DNA from: Hysterangium stoloniferum
Taxonomy: Eukaryota > Basidiomycota > Agaricomycetes > Hysterangiales > Hysterangiaceae
Direction of reading: 5' to 3'
NCBI GenBank assembly: GCA_015178975.1
Contig: WHVD01000197.1
Location: forward strand, 62,001 to 126,000
DNA length: 64,000 nt
In this document: one piece after another, positions 7,770 to 17,971 of the stretch
Numbering within the stretch: the first letter of the stretch is position 1
Layout of the letters: the number at the start of each line of letters is the position of its first letter
Program-made: the position numbers and the translations under genes
Notes under the pieces: model-generated
The model's input: the letters and a program-made list of their open reading frames with translations, nothing else
Told to the model about the DNA's origin: nothing
The model's database searches: none

Positions 7770-10132
7770 TGGGGGCAGTCGATCTTGAAATGCTCTAAGC
7801 TCCCACAAATCCAACACTCCTTCGGAGGCTTGGCGATGCTTTTCTTGTCACTTCGTTCGAAAAAGAACTTGCCGTGTTTCTTACCCTGCTTAGCGTTCGA
7901 TCTCCTAGGGACGGTTTTATCCTCGAGTTCGCCGAGGAGGACATGGCCTCGATTAGTGGAGTCAATTTTTCCAGAGTGCTCCTCCTCATGCCAGAGATCC
8001 GACTCGTCTTGCTCGGCGATCATGACTCTGGGTTTCTGAAACCGATAACGTTCTCGATGTGTTTGAACCCAAGCGTTAATCAGAGCCTCTTGTAAATTGT
8101 TCGCGTAAGTCTGTAGGCTCATGATGTCGTCGATAGGTTGTCCCTGTAGAAGATAAAGCCATTCCGTGGGTAGTGTCAGGATAAGTCTGTGCGTTTCGTC
8201 CTTCCAGTTTTGGTGGAACCCGTACAAGAATCGATAGAGCTTGACCCTTCGCTGAATGTAATGAACGGGTGTCTCATGATTGTGACCGGCCTGTCGAAAT
8301 TTCATGGCTTCCCATTCTAGAGCCAAGGATTCGCACCAACGAGTTCCGAGTAGTCCTTCTACGATGCCCCAAAGAAACGATCCGTGAGATCGACTAAATT
8401 CAGTGCGATGTTCACGGTCTAGGGTGCTCCACCAGATCTTGGCACCGCCAGTGAGTCATCTTGGCAGAGCGACTCCCAACAATGTACTCATGGAGTCAGA
8501 GATCTCCGAGAGGCTCATAATATCCATGATGTAATCCAACGCCTTGCATTGAGTCCCATCGTATTCGGGAAGGTCTGACCATTTGATCTTGATGTCGTTG
8601 GTGTTAAGAGCGATCCTTTTATCTTTAGGTAAGTCATCGATAGGCACGCTGGCTCGAGGCTGCATCGGAGTTCGAAAGGGAGAGTTAGGTACTCTACCGT
8701 GACACCCCCCACATCCCGAATTCCCTCCATAGCTTGAGGTACTAGAACTCCCAGATGAATTACTAGGAGGTCCTCCTGATGGCAAAAAAGGGTTGGAAGA
8801 GATCGGCAGGGAATGGCGAGGATCGACTTGATTTAGCGATCCTCGACCAGCAACCTGACCAGCTATACCCTCGGTGAATGCAGTGGAGAAAGACGGTCGA
8901 CCCCTGTTGGCGACTGATCGATATCTAGTTGTAGTTGGTTCATCACCCATGTTCGTATTGCCAGGGGTTCATTCGAACGCGACGCAGGAGTGGTGACTTT
9001 CCTGATGGGGGGTAGGGCTAGGTTCCATCGCGATCCCTCTCTCGATTTCGACCGTATTCAAAGGTCGAGGAGGTTGAGGCTGATAGAGGGGGATGCATAT
9101 TTCCATTCCTTTTTCTTGAAGACGTTCCACCACCTGCATCCTCATGTCAGATGGGAAGTCTTGCAAAATAATGGGACGATTGAGTGAATGAAGGAAACAA
9201 GTGTTGGGAGAGCCATTCAGGGTACAAACAAACGAACTTGTTGTGGAGATGGGCGAATCGGGTACCTGGATGGAATCACCATAAGGGTAAAGCACTTCCA
9301 AAACCATCTTATCGAGTCTTCTCTGATTTCGCCTTAACCAACCCCTTAAAGTGAAATACGCAAACGAAGAATTCCGAGTAATCCCGTTAAGAGACTCCTC
9401 CAGTATCCGAATATATATATACTGGTAGTCGACTTTGGGGACGATGTGATCCCCACCGAGTAGGACGTGAAGGATTTGTAACGCGTCATCGTGCATGTGG
9501 AGCGTGTCGAGGAATGAAGAGAACACCTCTTGTTTAAGAACTGTCCTCCCTCCTTCCATAACAGAAGTAACTTCACTCAACCATTCGGGAATCGAGCGAG
9601 TCAAGTCCTCAAGGGTTCCAGGTCGTAAGAATAGATCCTGCGCCAATAAAATAGCCTGATAATGACCTAACCAGACTGCTACAGTCACCGGTAAGAGGGG
9701 GTAGTACGTATTGTACTCCTCCACAAAGGGAGTAACCTGATCCGTAGAAATTCGGTCGGCGTAGTACGCATCCCATTGTAAGTCGATGGGCTGGGCGTAA
9801 ATCATATGACCCCTAAAGAATTGCTTAAGGATGACCTGTTTAGGCGGGAACGAGAGAACGGGTTCAGAAGCATGGGTAATTTCAACCTTAGCTCCAGGCA
9901 CGTTCAACTGCTCAGTTGATGGATGTTCTTCTCATGGACTTGGAGGGGCATCCGTTGATGGTCCAGCTACTGCTTCGACGGGACTTCCGGGAGGAGCTGG
10001 TTTTTGAAAAGTCAACGAAGACTTCCTCATGGTGACATTACGGGGTGGTTCCAGACTTGCAGGTCTTTGACGAGGTTTTGAACTACTCGGGGCCACAGAG
10101 GATCTCGGCGTTTGGTTCTTGCCAGTGGTCAT
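7770..10132 (-). pseudogene. gag: Gypsy gag, interrupted by in-frame TGA codons
   Basis: Begins MTTGKNQTPRSSVAPSSSKP at 10132. One reading frame seems to hold throughout, with three TGA stops (about 9929, 8966 and 8453). Segments in order: Pro/Ser-rich N-terminus; a long region with QVILKQFFRGHMIYAQPI and LVGGD/LLGGDHIVPK-type sequence; a low-complexity Ser/Gly part; the usual retrotransposon gag core (WEAMKFRQAG, LQTYANNLQEALINAWVQ); zinc knuckle CWICGSLEHFKIDC (CX2CX4HX4C). The protein would be about 780 aa, long for a gypsy gag because of the 400-residue N-terminal part. The + strand copy at 21119-23449 is the same family. Confidence 0.85.
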
Positions 10133-10190
10133 TTACGTGTTTAGAATTTGATAGTTAAAATAAATTTTTTTCTTCGTAGGGAAAGAGTGG

Positions 10191-10207
10191 TCCGGCCCAG
10201 ATCACCA
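10191..10207 (-). other. Gypsy primer binding site
   Basis: On the minus strand TGGTGATCTGGGCCGG begins one base after the LTR end CTTCACA. Starting with TGG (complement of CCA) and lying next to the 5' LTR is the standard layout for priming by the 3' end of a full tRNA. I did not identify the tRNA. Confidence 0.6.
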
Positions 10208-10208
10208 C

Positions 10209-10836
10209 TGTGAAGAGTGGTAGAAGTTCTAACCGTTCTATATACGAAGAATATCGACCGTTGAAGTACGATACCACGATGTATTGACTGTCTAAGTCTA
10301 ATACGGACCGAATACATATTGACTACTTAGTTCAATATGGTATAGAGAAGTAGCTATCTAAAGTAAGGTAGATAGCTAGAACGAATAAGCAGAATCGACT
10401 GGTTAAGTGTGATTCTGGACAACTGCTCGAGTGCAAGTAGAGTAGTTAGAGAGTCGAATAATAGAGTAGCGTGGATGTAGTCCACGCGAGTTGAGATAAG
10501 GATTGAGTTTTGACTGATACAGTTTGAAACTCAGTTTGAATGAGTAGCTAAAGCCCGTCTGTGACAGTCGAGACGATACACCAATCACAACTTACAGGAC
10601 ACTAACGGGTGTCTGGGTAAGTCGTGGTTGCGGTGTAAAAAGTGTCTGAGTTCTAAACTACCGGCGCTAGAATACATAAGTCTGCGTGTGTGCCCACAAG
10701 AGTTGATGTACCGCATACATAGGTCATCAAACTAATTATAGATATAATAAAAGAGAGAAAATAGAAATAATAAGGGAGATATAGTAAGAGCTCATCTGAC
10801 TATATTTCCTGAGTGTATTTCGCCATACCTCTCACA
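10209..10836 (-). repeat. Gypsy LTR A (inverted, 628 bp)
   Basis: On the + strand runs TGTGAAGAGTGG..CCTCTCACA; forward copies are at 34119-34774 and another inverted one at 27394-28000. It shares its 3'-terminal 45 bp type (TTCTTCGTATATAGAACGGT..CTCTTCACA) with LTR families B and C. Confidence 0.9.
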
Positions 10837-11111
10837 CCCAGCACACACTCCCTCAGCCCCAATTCTAACGCCGCATCTACCTCCCTCCCCAAAGCGGTAC
10901 CAGTCCCTACCTCACTTAGGATGTTGAGGCCCCCTCCCATCCTTCACCCGGCACACACTCCCTCAGCCCAACGTGAACCTTCCCCGATTCCAGTCCCACG
11001 CCTTTCACCAACATCGAGGCCCCTTCCCATCCTCCTTCCGGCACACACTCCCTCAGCTCCGATTCTGGCGCCTCATCTCTCTCCCTCCCCGAAGGCTGTA
11101 CCGGTCCCGAC

Positions 11112-11460
11112 TGTTAAAACTGCCTCCACTGTCTCCAAAACCTTCTGGAACCTTCTAGAACCTTCTAGAAGCTTCCAGCATGTTCCAGGGTATTCCCAGT
11201 TCATTTCCCATGACAGCTGTCAATCAGCTGTCACTTTGTATTCCAGCTGTCAATCAGCTGTCAGTTTCCATTCAAGCTGTCAATCAGCTGTCACTTATGA
11301 CAGCTGTCAACCAGCTGTCAACCAGCTGTCACTTATGATAGCTGACAAGCCTACTGATGTATAACATATATAAGCTTGTAGTTAGTGACCTGAATAGTAA
11401 CAACTTTCCTCAGACTTGTGTGTGTCACGTGTCACAGTAAGTCACAGGTCACTTTTAACA
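11112..11460 (+). repeat. Solo Copia-2 LTR with perfect target duplication CCGAC
   Basis: 349 bp, TGTTAAAAC..TTTTAACA, flanked by CCGAC at 11107-11111 and 11461-11465. Lies within gypsy ORF3 and splits it. Heat-shock array at 11143-11175 with all seven units perfect; TATA box and AGCTGTCA array are as in 7421-7769. A clean solo LTR implies insertion of a full element followed by LTR-LTR recombination. Confidence 0.93.
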
Positions 11461-12366
11461 CCGACCCCACTTCCGCCGTCACCGGGTATCCCTCCCGACT
11501 CTCCGTATTCATATTGCGTGTCCTTAGGTAGCCCTATCCACGACCTTCCACAAGAGTGAATGGATGTCGATTTGGACCTTCCTACACTGGACGTCATTGT
11601 TCCCATGACAAGCGGAAAGGCGAAGGAGATGCAGAAGGCCACCACTCCTCTCCGAGAGCGATCCCCTATTCCCATCCCCGACAGCCCACTTCCCCCCACT
11701 GAGCCTGTATCCACAATGTTCTGGATGCGAGTAGCTGTCAACTACCCTTCCGAACAGTTTCCTGTCAGAAGGGTGCTATCACAGCTAGTGCCGGTACTTC
11801 AGCAACCGGTCCTTCACGGGAGCCTTAAGGGTTGTCACGGTCTGGCTCCATTGTCGGAGATAATGGAGGATTTCTATCTCTCCTTCGAGGATCTCGCAGA
11901 GGGGAAGAACTGTGTGCGAGCAGCTCAGGAGATTAAACTCTCTATGTTTCGGCACATCATAGTGGAGCTTCACCCTCTGCCCCCAGACTCAGCGAGTGTC
12001 CTCTCTATTGCTGGCTTCGTAGATTTACTCGAGGCCCTCGTCCTGACGCCTCCCACAGAGACCACTACGCAGCCACACGTTCCTGCCCCGCTACCCGTGT
12101 CTTCGTTTCCCCTCCCCAATGCTCCTCTTCTCGCGCGGATTTCCGCTCTGCCAGTTAGTGTCCGTGCAGTCATTCGTTGCAGAGAGAAAGCCTACAGACG
12201 ATGGGCCGACTCCTTGTACAGGAATTCTAGTGATTTGGCTCGGGCGAGAATAGCCAAATCCTTCAGAGTAAAAAGGGAACGATGGGGAAACATCATTTTG
12301 GACCTTGGGGGATCCTCACAGGAGGCTTGGGGCGGCATCCCAGATGCTCTTCGACACCTTGTATAG
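11461..12366 (+). CDS. Gypsy ORF3, C-terminal part (split by a solo LTR)
   Basis: After the LTR the frame continues through SLGSPIHDLPQE, an in-frame TGA (ATG next at 11560) and MDVDLDLPTLDVIVP, MRVAVNYPSEQFPVRRVL, DFYLSFEDLAEGKN, IKLSMFRHII, GFVDLLEALVL and REKAYRRWADSLYRNSS, to the C-terminal signature RWGNIILDLGG / SSQEAWGGIPDALRHLV. It is close to 100% the same as the copy ending at 20452. No known domain, signal peptide or membrane segment is visible. The upstream part of the same frame lies at 10837-11111. Confidence 0.7.
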
Positions 12367-12432
12367 CACATCCCTTCGAACTGGGGGGCACTGTGAAGGG
12401 TATGTATATATGTTAAAGGCATAGAAAAGAAT

Positions 12433-12507
12433 TGACCCAGCCTGGGATTGAACCAAGGACCTCCTGGCTTTATATGCAGGTGCTCTTAACCACTGAGCTA
12501 CTGGACC
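12433..12507 (-). tRNA. tRNA-like unit in TRIM LTR
   Basis: 75 nt: 7-bp acceptor (GGTCCAG/CTGGGTC with two G-U pairs), D arm GCTC/GAGC, T arm CTTGG-TTCAATC-CCAGG. A box TAGCTCAGTGG and B box GGTTCAATCC fit Pol III consensus. The anticodon arm CCTGC-ATATAAA-GCCAGG has an extra C and no standard anticodon, so decoding by a mature tRNA is doubtful. Confidence 0.5.
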
Positions 12508-12749
12508 TATAGTCTAGTATTATATGATGGATTATATATACATATATATCAGGACTTATGTTGCCAACTTGTGCTCTTATAACAGTTTATATAACTGATG
12601 GCAAACCTGGGTCTTGTAACAGTCTGTCACATATAGATATTGTATTTTCCCATTTCTAACACTTCCCCTGAAATCAATATCTAGTCTATACCCTATGCAG
12701 CGCACCAAGCTCACGGGGCCCATAACCTGTTAAAGGCATAGAAAAGAAT

Positions 12750-12824
12750 TGACCCAGCCTGGGATTGAACCAAGGACCTCCTGGCTTTATATGCAGGTGC
12801 TCTTAACCACTGAGCTACTGGACC
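12750..12824 (-). tRNA. tRNA-like unit in TRIM LTR
   Basis: Identical 75-nt unit in the second LTR of the same TRIM; followed on the minus strand by the T-run TTCTTTTC, suitable as a Pol III terminator. Confidence 0.5.
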
Positions 12825-13580
12825 TATAGTCTAGTATTATATGATGGATTATATATACATATATATCAGGACTTATGTTGCCAACTTGTGCTCTTATAAC
12901 AGTTTATATAACTGATGGCAAACCTGGGTCTTGTAACAGTCTGTCATATATAGATATTGTATTTTCCCATTTCTAACAATATATGCATAATTGGACAGTG
13001 GATTAATATGCACATTATAGTACTTTATTATCTAGTTTCTATTTCTTTTCTTTAATTCTCTATATCCTTCGAGCATACCCGTATTTCTTAGTTCGAAGTC
13101 TTGTGTATACCTATGGGCGCTCTCGGCGCCAAACAACAGACATCTTTTTACCCAGCAGACACCACCTCGTAAACGACCCAGACGTCGAATAGCGAGAGGT
13201 GTCAAGGGTAACGTCTCAGTTACCTATAAAGGTAGCGTTTTCTCGCATACTAACAGACTTTGAACTCGAACCGCGAAGGTCGAGTTTCACTCTAAGGTCT
13301 TTGCGCTCCTCGACACTATAGTCGACTTGCGCTACTATCTCTTTACTTTAGATATCCAGCCTCTCGTTGATTATCTATTTTACATCTAGCTGCGAGTGGT
13401 ACCGTAAAGGTCAACTCTTTCATTCTCTCATTCTAGCTGTCAAGAGCAACTGTATAGTTGCTCTTGTGACGTGTAGCGTGTCTCCTTCCTAGTACTGTCA
13501 GTCTAGCAATCTACAGTATTGTACTGAACGGTCAATACCTGCTAATAGTAGTTGAATAAACACTATACTTCATATATTGA

Positions 13581-13918
13581 TGTTAAAACTGCCTCCACTG
13601 TCTCCAAGACCTTCTGGAACCTTCTAGAACCTTCTAGAACCTTCCAGCATGTTCCAGAGTATTTCTAGTTCATTTCCCATGACAGCTGTCAATCAGCTGT
13701 CAGTTTGTATTCCAGCTGTCAATCAGCTGTCAGTTTCCATTCAAGCTGTCAATCAGCTGTCACTTCTGACAGCTGTCAACCAGCTGTCACTTTTGACAGC
13801 TGACAAGCCTACTGATGTATAACATATATAAGCTTGTAGTTAGTGACCTGAATAGTAACAACTTTCCTCAGACTTGTGTGTGTCACGTGTCACAGTAAGT
13901 CACAGGTCACATTTAACA
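13581..13918 (+). repeat. Copia-2b 5' LTR (338 bp)
   Basis: Followed directly by the primer site, which fixes orientation. Heat-shock array 13612-13644 is perfect in all seven units although neighbouring bases differ from other copies; the AGCTGTCA array is one unit shorter than in 7421-7769. Confidence 0.9.
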
Positions 13919-13932
13919 GGTTATGGGCCCCG
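13919..13932 (+). other. Primer binding site, half tRNA-iMet type
   Basis: GGTTATGGGCCCCG, the same 14-mer as at 717, here behind a Copia-2 LTR. The following GCGCTCTAAGCGC can fold into a small hairpin. Confidence 0.75.
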
Positions 13933-14248
13933 CGCTCTAAGCGCTCTAGTACAGTATAACGTTTTGCAAACTCGCTTCTTTTGAGTAAGTTTCAACCTAT
14001 ACTTTATATTCCCCTGCCAGGCCCAGCCTTATTGCTGTTGCTAGTAGGGAGGAACTTGTAAGCCACTAAGGCTGAGTTTCCCTCGAGACTACCGTCTGGA
14101 CCTCGAGTTAAATACCTTTTTTCCCAACTTCTTTGCGAGTTTGCTCTCTCTATACTTGTATACAATGTCATCTTCCATCCCCCAATTCCCTAAACTCAAC
14201 TCTCATAACTACAATACCTGGTCTGGTGAGATGCAGGCTTGGCTTCGT

Positions 14249-14499
14249 TGTTAGAAATGGGAAAATACAATATCTATATGTGACAGACTGTTATAAGACC
14301 CAGGTTTGTCATCAGTTATATAAGCTGTTATAAGAGCACAAGTTGGCATCATAAGTCCTTATATATATGTATATATAATCCATCATATAATACTAGACTA
14401 TAGGTCCAGTAGCTCAGTGGTTAAGAGCACCTGCATATAAAGCCAGGAGGTCCTTGGTTCAATCCCAGGCTGGGTCAATTCTTTTCTATGCCTTTAACA
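14249..14499 (+). repeat. Solo TRIM LTR (251 bp) in Copia-2b gag
   Basis: TGTTAGAAATGGG..CCTTTAACA, flanked by TTCGT and TTCAT (one mismatch, consistent with a 5-bp duplication that has since mutated). Removing it restores the gag reading AWLR-AQGVW. Confidence 0.9.
14403..14477 (+). tRNA. tRNA-like unit in solo TRIM LTR
   Basis: Same 75-nt unit as in the other TRIM LTRs, no substitution seen; T-run TTTT at 14482-14485. Confidence 0.5.
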
Positions 14500-14923
14500 T
14501 TCATGCCCAGGGTGTATGGTGCATTGTTGAGGCTTCCTCCATTGCCCCTGCACTATCCTCATCTCCTACAGAGGCCCAGCAAACTGCATTTGATGCTTGG
14601 GCTCTCAAATCAGACAAAGCAGCAGGTTGGATGTACTTGAGTGTTGAGGATGATCAAAAGATTCATCTTAAAGGGATTGAGGGTGATCCGGTCAAGATGT
14701 GGACCAGTCTGTGTGATGTACACTTGCAGAAGCGCCCTGGCATGCATTTCAATGCATATGATGATCTCTTCTCCATCAGAAAGGAAGAGAATGAGAATTT
14801 GCAAACTCTGATGAATCGGGTGGATATAGCCATCTGTGCCATCCAGGATCTGCACCCATTGAATTTTGATCTTGCCAAACTTGATGAGGAGCTTGCATCA
14901 ATGGCAATGATCAGGGCACTTCC

Positions 14924-15160
14924 TGTTAAAACTGCCTCCACTGTCTCCAAAACCTTCTGGAACCTTCTAGAACCTTCTAGAAGCTTCCAGCATGTTCCAG
15001 GGTATTCCCAGTTCATTTCCCATGACAGCTGTCAATCAGCTGTCAGTTTCCATTCAAGCTGTCAACCAGCTGTCACATATGACAGCTGACAAGCTTACTG
15101 ATGTATAACATATATAAGCTTGTAGTTAGTGACCTGAATAGCAACAACTTTCATCAGACT
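14924..15160 (+). repeat. Truncated Copia-2 LTR
   Basis: Starts TGTTAAAACTGCC and stops at CATCAGACT where an inverted TRIM LTR begins. Heat-shock array 14955-14987 perfect in seven units. The AGCTGTCA array is reduced to about five units. Confidence 0.88.
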
Positions 15161-15411
15161 TGTTAAAGGCATAGAAAAGAATTGACCCAGCCTGGGATTG
15201 AACCAAGGACCTCCTGGCTTTATATGCAGGTGCTCTTAACCACTGAGCTACTGGACCTATAGTCTAGTATTATATGATGGATTATATATACATATATATA
15301 AGGACTTATGTTGCCAACTTGTGCTCTTATAACAGTTTATATAACTGATGGCAAACCTGGGTCTTATAACAGTCTGTCACATATAGATATTGTATTTTCC
15401 CATTTCTAACA
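15161..15411 (-). repeat. TRIM LTR, inverted, at a deletion junction
   Basis: 251 bp; + strand TGTTAAAGGC..TTTCTAACA. Left flank is the truncated Copia-2 LTR, right flank is Copia-2 RNase H; no target duplication (AGACT versus ATTGG). All of Copia-2b between gag and RNase H is missing at this point. Confidence 0.87.
15183..15257 (-). tRNA. tRNA-like unit in inverted TRIM LTR
   Basis: Same 75-nt unit, apparently unchanged. Confidence 0.5.
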
Positions 15412-15786
15412 ATTGGCTGGAGTAGTAAACTCCAAAGTATTGTCACACTTTCTACAACTGAAGCAGAATTTGTCTCTGCTGTAGAAGCTGGCAAGGAGAT
15501 TGCCTGGATGCAGCAAATCCTAGGTGAATTTGGCTACCAAGTTGATTAACCCTCCACTCTACACATTGACAACCAGTCTGCCATCAGTGTGGCTAAGAAC
15601 CCTGAGCATCATGGAAGGATGAAACATCTTGACCTGTGCTACTATTGGCTTAGGGATGTTGTAAATGCCAAGTGTATTGCTCCTTCCTATATTCCTACTG
15701 CAGAACAAATTGCAGATATTCTAACCAAGCCTCTATCTACTCCCAAGGTTCAATTTTGCCGTGATGGAATGGGTATAAGGACTTAG
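15412..15786 (+). pseudogene. Copia-2b RNase H fragment
   Basis: Parallel to 6946-7319: STTEAEFVSAVEAGKEIAW, IDNQSAISVAKNPEHHG, ADILTKPLSTPKV, stop at 15784. One CAA to TAA change at about 15546 adds an internal stop. Confidence 0.88.
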
Positions 15787-15887
15787 TTTCTTGTTTTCTT
15801 TCTTACTCTCTGTAGTTTAGCAAAGTCTCTGTCTCTGTCTCTGTCTCTGTTTCTTTTTCTTTGGAGACATGTGAGATCAGGGGGGTC

Positions 15888-16181
15888 TGTTAAAACTGCC
15901 TCCACTGTCTCCAAGCCCTTCTGGTACCTTCTAGAACCTTCTAGAAGCTTCCAGCATGTTCCAGAGTATTCCCTGTTCATTTCCCATGACAGCTGTCACT
16001 TTTGACAGCTGTCAACCAGCTGTCACTTTTGACAGCTGTCAACCAGCTGTCACTTTTGACAGCTGACAAGCCTACTAATGTATAACATATATAAGCTTGT
16101 AGTTAGTGACCTGAATAGTAACAACTTTCCTCAGACTTGTGTGTGTCACGTGTCACAGTAAGTCACAGGTCACATTTAACA
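15888..16181 (+). repeat. Copia-2b 3' LTR (294 bp)
   Basis: Preceded by the same GGGGGGTC purine tract as 7421. The AGCTGTCA array is rearranged and short. In the heat-shock array at 15919-15951 one GAA has become GTA; the other six units are intact. Confidence 0.9.
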
Positions 16182-17971
16182 CAGCCTTCATGAGCCCTAT
16201 TAGAGATGATTTACAAGCTATCACCTCAACCTCTCTGGACAAGAGTACTGAGGAAAAACTATGGAAGGACGAACCTGCTAAGAAGGCGGTCTTCTCGATC
16301 ATAAACAATTCCATGGAACCTTTTGGAGTAACTCAGAAGGTCCGACAGTCAGAATGGGATTCTCATAATGCAGTAAGGGACGATCAGGAGGACGAGTCTG
16401 ACTTTGCATTGCGTCATCCTCAGCTGCTAATCAGTATTGAGGAGGGATACATAAAGAAATTTCTAGAGGGATACATAAAGAAATTTCTAGAGGGATACTC
16501 GAAAGACCCCGTTTTCAGGAATCTCTACGCTCTAGATACCCCTTCACCCAATGCAGTTGTTACTCCTTCTCACTACTTTGTGGGAGCAAACAGACTCCTG
16601 TACTTTCATGACTCGGACTGGAAAAGTCGAGTCTGTGTGCCCAGTACCATGACTAACTCTATCTTAAGGTTGGGATATGATAACCCTTTTGAGGGAGCAC
16701 ACGCCAGAGGTCAGCAGTTGTTCAACCTGATGAAAGACCAGTTCTTTTGGCCAAAAATGCTGCAAGATTGCATGTCGTACGTGCATACCTGCAACATCTG
16801 CCAAAAGACCAAAATCGATCGCACTGCTCGTCAAGGAGCCCTCAGACCTGCTGACATACCTTTTAGGCCTTTCAAAGTAGTTTCTATGGACCTGATCACT
16901 GGACTACCCGACTCGGGAAAGGATTTGTATTCAGCAGTTTTCATCGCCGTTGATAAATTAACGCGTTTCGCTATTACAATACCTACTTTCTCGATCCTTA
17001 CGGCTGAAGGATTTGCATGAATGTTTGTCAAACAGGTGGCCAGCCCCTTCGGACTGCCCTCTCGAATAATCTGCGATCGGGACAAGAGATGGACCTGCAG
17101 GTTCTGGCAGGAAGTCTGTAAGATTTATGGTACCACCCTTGCAGTATCTTCTGCCCATCATCCCCAGACGGATGGACAGACGGAGAATATGAATGTGACC
17201 ATAGAACAAATGCTTCGAGCTTATTGTGCTTCTGCTAAGGAGAGCTGGTCCCAATGGATTGAGGTGGTAGTCCACATGTACAACTCAACCGTTCACAGTT
17301 CCACGAACTACACTCCGGCCTTCTTATTAATGGGATACCTTCCGAGAGGGATGTCTCGAGTTCTAGGAGGTGACGAACCCCTAGTTCCTAGAGAACTATC
17401 AGACAGCCCTATGGCTGACCAATGGATTCTCGAACTAGAAAATCATCGGCAGATGGCGTGGGATTCAATTGCTCGAGCCCAAGAGATTCAAGTACGAGCG
17501 TATAACAAGAAGCAAAGACCTGTAGAAGATATCTCCGAGGGAGACTTTGTATTGGTGAACCCCCACTCCCTCGAACTGGTGGAAGTCAAGGGAACAGGGA
17601 AGAAACTAATACAAAGATGGATTGGACCGTTTGAGGTCCTTGAGAAATTGAACCCTCAAGTATTTAGGCTTAAGATTCCCCCAGAGTATCTGATGCATCC
17701 AGTCATTAATCGGGACCATCTACGGAAATATCAACCCTCTCCTCCCAACCTCAGTCCAAGACCCCAACTTGAGAACCTAAGAGAGTTGAAATCAGATCAT
17801 GAAGAATATGAAGTCGAAGCTATTGTTGGACATAGAAAACAGCGAAATCGTCTGCTATTTAGGGTGCGCTGGAAAGGTTATGGACCCGAAAAGGATTCGT
17901 GGTTAAACAGTACTAACCTCAGAAATACTTCGGCACTTCTGAGGGCATACAAGGCACTGTTCAAAATCTAA
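16182..17971 (+). pseudogene. pol: Gypsy integrase with C-terminal chromodomain, one in-frame TGA
   Basis: Order: linker downstream of RNase H; zinc-binding region ending QFFWPKMLQDCMSYVHTCNICQKTK; catalytic core with first Asp in VSMDLITGLP, second in IICDRDKRW, Glu in TDGQTENMN; GPFEVLEKLNPQVFRL module; chromodomain EYEVEAIVGHRKQRNRLLF, WKGYGPEKDSWL. The chromodomain marks a chromovirus and usually directs insertion to heterochromatin. A TGA at 17018-17020 splits the frame (EGFA-stop-MFVKQ); the 28.9-kb copy has TGA at the same codon. A 24-bp tandem duplication (GYIKKFLE twice) lies near 16444. Confidence 0.88.

Larger units (their letters stand above)
7770..10836 (-). mobile_element. Gypsy element, inverted: LTR A, primer site and gag
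   Basis: Reading on the minus strand: 5' LTR A (10836 to 10209), a 1-nt spacer, a primer site beginning TGGTGATCTGGGCC (10207 down), a short A/T-rich leader, and gag from 10132 to 7770, where Copia-2a cuts it. Protease, RT and integrase are missing. The bases beyond the LTR at 10837 belong to a gypsy ORF3 in the other orientation, into which this element probably inserted (CCCAG at that edge); the partner target site is lost. Confidence 0.85.
10837..12391 (+). mobile_element. Gypsy 3' end: ORF3 part and purine tract
   Basis: Pro-rich part of ORF3 (10837-11111), solo Copia-2 LTR (11112-11460), rest of ORF3 (11461-12366), then CTGGGGGGCAC immediately before LTR B at 12392. The stretch 11461-12391 is nearly the same as 19549-20477, so these are two recent copies of one element. 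The left end is cut by the inverted LTR A. Confidence 0.85.
12411..12978 (-). mobile_element. Complete TRIM with tRNA-like sequence in each LTR (TSD ATATA)
   Basis: Inverted: LTR 12411-12661, internal 12662-12727, LTR 12728-12978 (251 bp each, nearly identical). Read on the minus strand each LTR runs TGTTAGAAATGGG..GCCTTTAACA; the internal 66 bp hold only the primer site GGTTATGGGCCCC(G) and the purine tract CAGGGGAAG. Flanked by ATATA at 12406-12410 and 12979-12983. Size, structure and absence of coding capacity define a terminal-repeat retrotransposon in miniature; it must borrow enzymes in trans, probably from a copia element sharing its primer site. Confidence 0.93.
12392..13580 (+). repeat. 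Gypsy LTR B, interrupted by a TRIM and truncated at its 3' end
   Basis: Starts TGTGAAGGGTATG right after the purine tract, so it is the 3' LTR of the ORF3-bearing element. It is split at 12410 by the TRIM, resumes at 12979, and stops at 13580 about 27 bp before its expected CTCTTCACA end, where a Copia-2 LTR starts. Contains the near-palindrome GAGCAACTGTATAGTTGCTC at 13444. The stretch 12979-13580 holds no gene. Confidence 0.85.
14165..14923 (+). pseudogene. Copia-2b gag, split by a solo TRIM LTR
   Basis: Begins MSSSIPQFPKLNSHNYNTWS at 14165, interrupted at 14249-14499, and continues AQGVWCIVEASS, AFDAWALKSDKAAGWMYLS, FNAYDDLFSIRKEENENL, LDEELASMAMIRALP, where a Copia-2 LTR cuts it. The pattern (NYNTW, W..L.S.DK..G, R..E.ENL..LMNRVD) is the UBN2/copia gag fold. 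No downstream zinc knuckle remains. Confidence 0.85.
13581..16181 (+). mobile_element. Copia-2b: internally deleted copy with both LTRs
   Basis: 5' LTR 13581-13918, primer site GGTTATGGGCCCCG 13919-13932, leader, gag (14165-14248 and 14500-14923), a truncated Copia-2 LTR (14924-15160), inverted TRIM LTR (15161-15411), RNase H (15412-15786), tail, purine tract, 3' LTR 15888-16181. Protease, integrase and RT are gone. Flanks ATTGA and CAGCC do not match; the left flank is LTR B and the right flank is gypsy pol. Confidence 0.87.

Noticed and set aside
11112..11460. MITE (TIR-like TGTTAAAA..TTTTAACA ends)
   Set aside because: Other copies are followed by a primer site or preceded by a purine tract and copia pol, and the duplication is 5 bp; it is an LTR.
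17018..17020. Alternative genetic code with TGA as a sense codon
   Set aside because: Host genes here (Brr2, CNOT9, Abp1) use TGG for Trp, have no in-frame TGA, and some end with TGA; the stops are confined to retroelements.
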